Assembly: GCA_044870295.1 (NCBI GenBank)
Contig: JBIOYQ010000132.1
Location: 1-7,178 of the forward strand
DNA length: 7,178 nucleotides
Direction of reading: 5' to 3'
From: AC-52 sp044870295
Lineage (GTDB): Bacteria; Actinomycetota; UBA4738
The translations under genes and the position numbers were made by a program. The notes beneath the pieces are model-generated. The model worked only from the letters and a program-made list of their open reading frames with translations. It was not told the origin of the DNA and searched no databases. Below are positions 5,798-7,178 of this stretch, piece after piece; positions within the stretch are counted from its first letter, which is position 1, and each line of letters begins with the position of its first letter.

Positions 5798-7153
5798 ATG
5801 GACATCCCACAGGAACGGCGCGTGGCCACGGAGATCCCGGGCCCGAAGTCGCGCGAGCTGATGCGACGCCGGGAGGCCGCCGTCCCGCGCGGGGTGTTCG
5901 CGACCACGCCGATCTTCGTCGAGGCGGCGTCGGGCGCCGTCATCCGCGACGTCGACGGCAACAGCCTGATCGACCTGGGCGCCGGGCTGGCCGTCCTCAA
6001 CACCGGCAACGCCCCGCCGGCCGTGGTGGAAGCGATCCGCGAACAGCTGGATCGCTTCACCCACACGTGCATGCATGTGACGTCGGGCGAGCCGTACGTG
6101 GCCCTGGCCGAACGATTGAACGGGCTCGTGCCCGGCGACGTCCCGCGAAAGACCATGCTGGTGAACTCCGGCGCGGAGGCCGTGGAGAACGCGGTGAAGA
6201 TCGCTCGCTACGCCACGAAGCGCTCAGCGGTCGTCGTGTTCGACCACGCTTTCCACGGCCGCACCCTGCTGGCCATGACCATGACGGCCAAGGTCATGCC
6301 GTACAAGCAAGGGTTCATGTCGTTGGCGCCAGACGTCTACCGGCTCCCCTTCGCCTATCCGTACCGGTGCCCCACCGGCGGGACGACTCCGGAGGAATGT
6401 GCCGAGTCCTGCGCTGCCTTCGCCATTGCCGAGATGGACAAGCACATCGGGCCGGAGAACATCGCATGCCTGGTGGTCGAGCCGGTGCAGGGCGAGGGCG
6501 GGTTCGTGGTCCCCGCTCCGGGCTTCCTGCCTCGGCTGGCCGACTACTGCCGCGACCACGGGATCCTGTTCGTGGCCGATGAGGTCCAGTCGGGGTTCGG
6601 CCGGACCGGCCGGTGGTTCGGGATCGAGCACGAAGGAATCGTGCCGGATCTGGTGACCACGGCGAAGTCCCTGGCCGGGGGCCTTCCGCTGGCGGGGGTG
6701 ACGGGCCGCGCCGAGGTGATGGAGAGCGTGCACGTGGGCGGCATCGGCGGGACCTTCGGCGGAAACCCGCTGGCGTGCGCTGCGGCTCTGGCCGTGCTGG
6801 ACACGATCGAGCGGGACGGTCTGCTCGAACGAGCCGATCGGATCGGCGAGATCATGGTGTCGCGACTGACCGACATGGCCGAGCGGTTCGACCTGATCGG
6901 TGAGGTCAGGGGGCGTGGAGCGATGGTCGCCATGGAGCTGGTCGAGGATCGAGCGACCAAGGCGCCGGCGAAGGCCGCCACGTCCAAGCTGATCGAAGCC
7001 TGCTACCGGCAGGGCGTGGTGATCCTGAAGGCCGGCACCTACGACAACGTGATCCGGCTGCTGCCACCGTTGACCATCGACGAGGATTTGCTCTCGGACG
7101 GCCTGGACGTCGTGGAGAAGGCACTGGCCACGGTGCAGGAGACCGGCGCTTGA
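5798..7153 (+). CDS. gabT: 4-aminobutyrate (GABA) aminotransferase, class III PLP enzyme
   Basis: A complete 451-residue enzyme that transfers the amino group of GABA to 2-oxoglutarate, giving succinate semialdehyde and glutamate in the cytoplasm. The PLP-binding features are all present: SGAEAVENA at 124-132 (phosphate cup), FHGRT with Arg155 (equivalent to E. coli Arg141), EPVQGEGGF with Glu233 (equivalent to E. coli Glu211), DEVQSGFGRTG with Asp261 (pyridine nitrogen), the Schiff-base Lys290 in TTAKSLAGG, GGTFGGNPLACAAA at 317-330, and Arg420 in NVIRLLPPLTI (equivalent to E. coli Arg398). The RCPTGGTTPEEC stretch at 190-201 is typical of actinobacterial GabT. The start ATG has GAGAGGA 5 bases upstream, and the N-terminus TEIPGPKS is the usual family beginning. 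It diverges from the PucR-type regulator and receives its substrate from PatD. Related omega-aminotransferases such as 5-aminovalerate enzymes are the main alternative. Its stop overlaps the likely start of another gene. Confidence 0.95.
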   Translation: MDIPQERRVATEIPGPKSRELMRRREAAVPRGVFATTPIFVEAASGAVIRDVDGNSLIDLGAGLAVLNTGNAPPAVVEAIREQLDRFTHTCMHVTSGEPYVALAERLNGLVPGDVPRKTMLVNSGAEAVENAVKIARYATKRSAVVVFDHAFHGRTLLAMTMTAKVMPYKQGFMSLAPDVYRLPFAYPYRCPTGGTTPEECAESCAAFAIAEMDKHIGPENIACLVVEPVQGEGGFVVPAPGFLPRLADYCRDHGILFVADEVQSGFGRTGRWFGIEHEGIVPDLVTTAKSLAGGLPLAGVTGRAEVMESVHVGGIGGTFGGNPLACAAALAVLDTIERDGLLERADRIGEIMVSRLTDMAERFDLIGEVRGRGAMVAMELVEDRATKAPAKAATSKLIEACYRQGVVILKAGTYDNVIRLLPPLTIDEDLLSDGLDVVEKALATVQETGA

Positions 7154-7178
7154 CGAAGCTCTCGGACGAGGAGATCCG
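7150..7178 (+). CDS. Probable start of a downstream gene, translationally coupled to gabT (3' truncated)
   Basis: TTG at 7150-7152 overlaps the gabT stop in a TTGA arrangement and opens a frame to the window end, reading (M)TKLSDEEI. AGGAG at 7137-7141 lies 8 bases upstream, inside the end of gabT, as is typical of translational coupling. Only nine whole codons are visible, so identity cannot be assigned. Short pterin-carbinolamine dehydratases often begin in a similar way (LSDEEI...), but this is only a weak guess. If real, it belongs to the gabT operon. Confidence 0.45.

Noticed and set aside
5027..6076. A 349-codon minus-strand open frame spanning the regulator start and antisense to gabT
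   Set aside because: It overlaps two well-supported genes and the divergent promoter region; its composition is rich in Arg, Gly and Ala without domains.
5641..6156. N-terminal extension of the regulator to 713 residues
   Set aside because: It crosses the divergent promoter region and the 5' end of gabT on the opposite strand, and carries no PucR features before residue MARMALTV.
6299..6306. CCGTACAA, identical to one operator half-site, inside gabT
   Set aside because: It encodes part of Met-Pro-Tyr-Lys and lacks a partner half-site at the right spacing, so it is probably coincidence.

Overview
The window is a dense, GC-rich chromosomal segment with strong G/C bias at third codon positions. 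It has Shine-Dalgarno sites of the AGGAGG type, GTG and probable TTG starts, a PucR-family regulator, an actinobacterial-looking GabT and a DivIVA-domain coiled-coil protein. Together these point to a high-GC Actinomycetota genome. I cannot place it more finely. I see no mobile elements, RNA genes, CRISPR arrays or signs of recent transfer. No gene-free stretch exceeds about 160 bases.

Layout: (1) positions 1-87 hold the last 28 codons of an unidentified rightward gene. It converges, with only 6 bases between stop codons, on a leftward group. (2) Read from right to left, the leftward genes are a PucR-family regulator (5640-4015), a DivIVA-domain protein (3907-3155), a PatD-like 4-aminobutyraldehyde dehydrogenase (3002-1545) and a second, different aldehyde dehydrogenase (1518-94). 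The two dehydrogenases are 26 bases apart and look like one operon. (3) Diverging from the regulator across a 157-base control region is gabT (5798-7153), 4-aminobutyrate aminotransferase. It overlaps by four bases what appears to be the start of another rightward gene cut off by the window end.

Working together: PatD oxidises 4-aminobutyraldehyde to GABA, GabT turns GABA into succinate semialdehyde, and the second dehydrogenase is the obvious local candidate to oxidise that to succinate. The PucR-type protein is the likely pathway regulator. To my knowledge a PucR-type regulator (GabR) beside gabT controls GABA use in Corynebacterium glutamicum, so this logic has a precedent.

The most interesting signal is non-coding. 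A perfect 7-3-7 inverted repeat (TTGTACG-GTT-CGTACAA, 5640-5656) lies at the start of the regulator gene, and a 13/17-matching copy (3107-3123) lies upstream of patD. This suggests one operator shared by the two arms of the pathway. The DivIVA-domain gene between regulator and enzymes has its own plausible promoter and no obvious link to GABA catabolism. I see no clear evidence of an entirely new biological system; the cluster reads as a GABA/putrescine-catabolism locus with a testable regulatory design.
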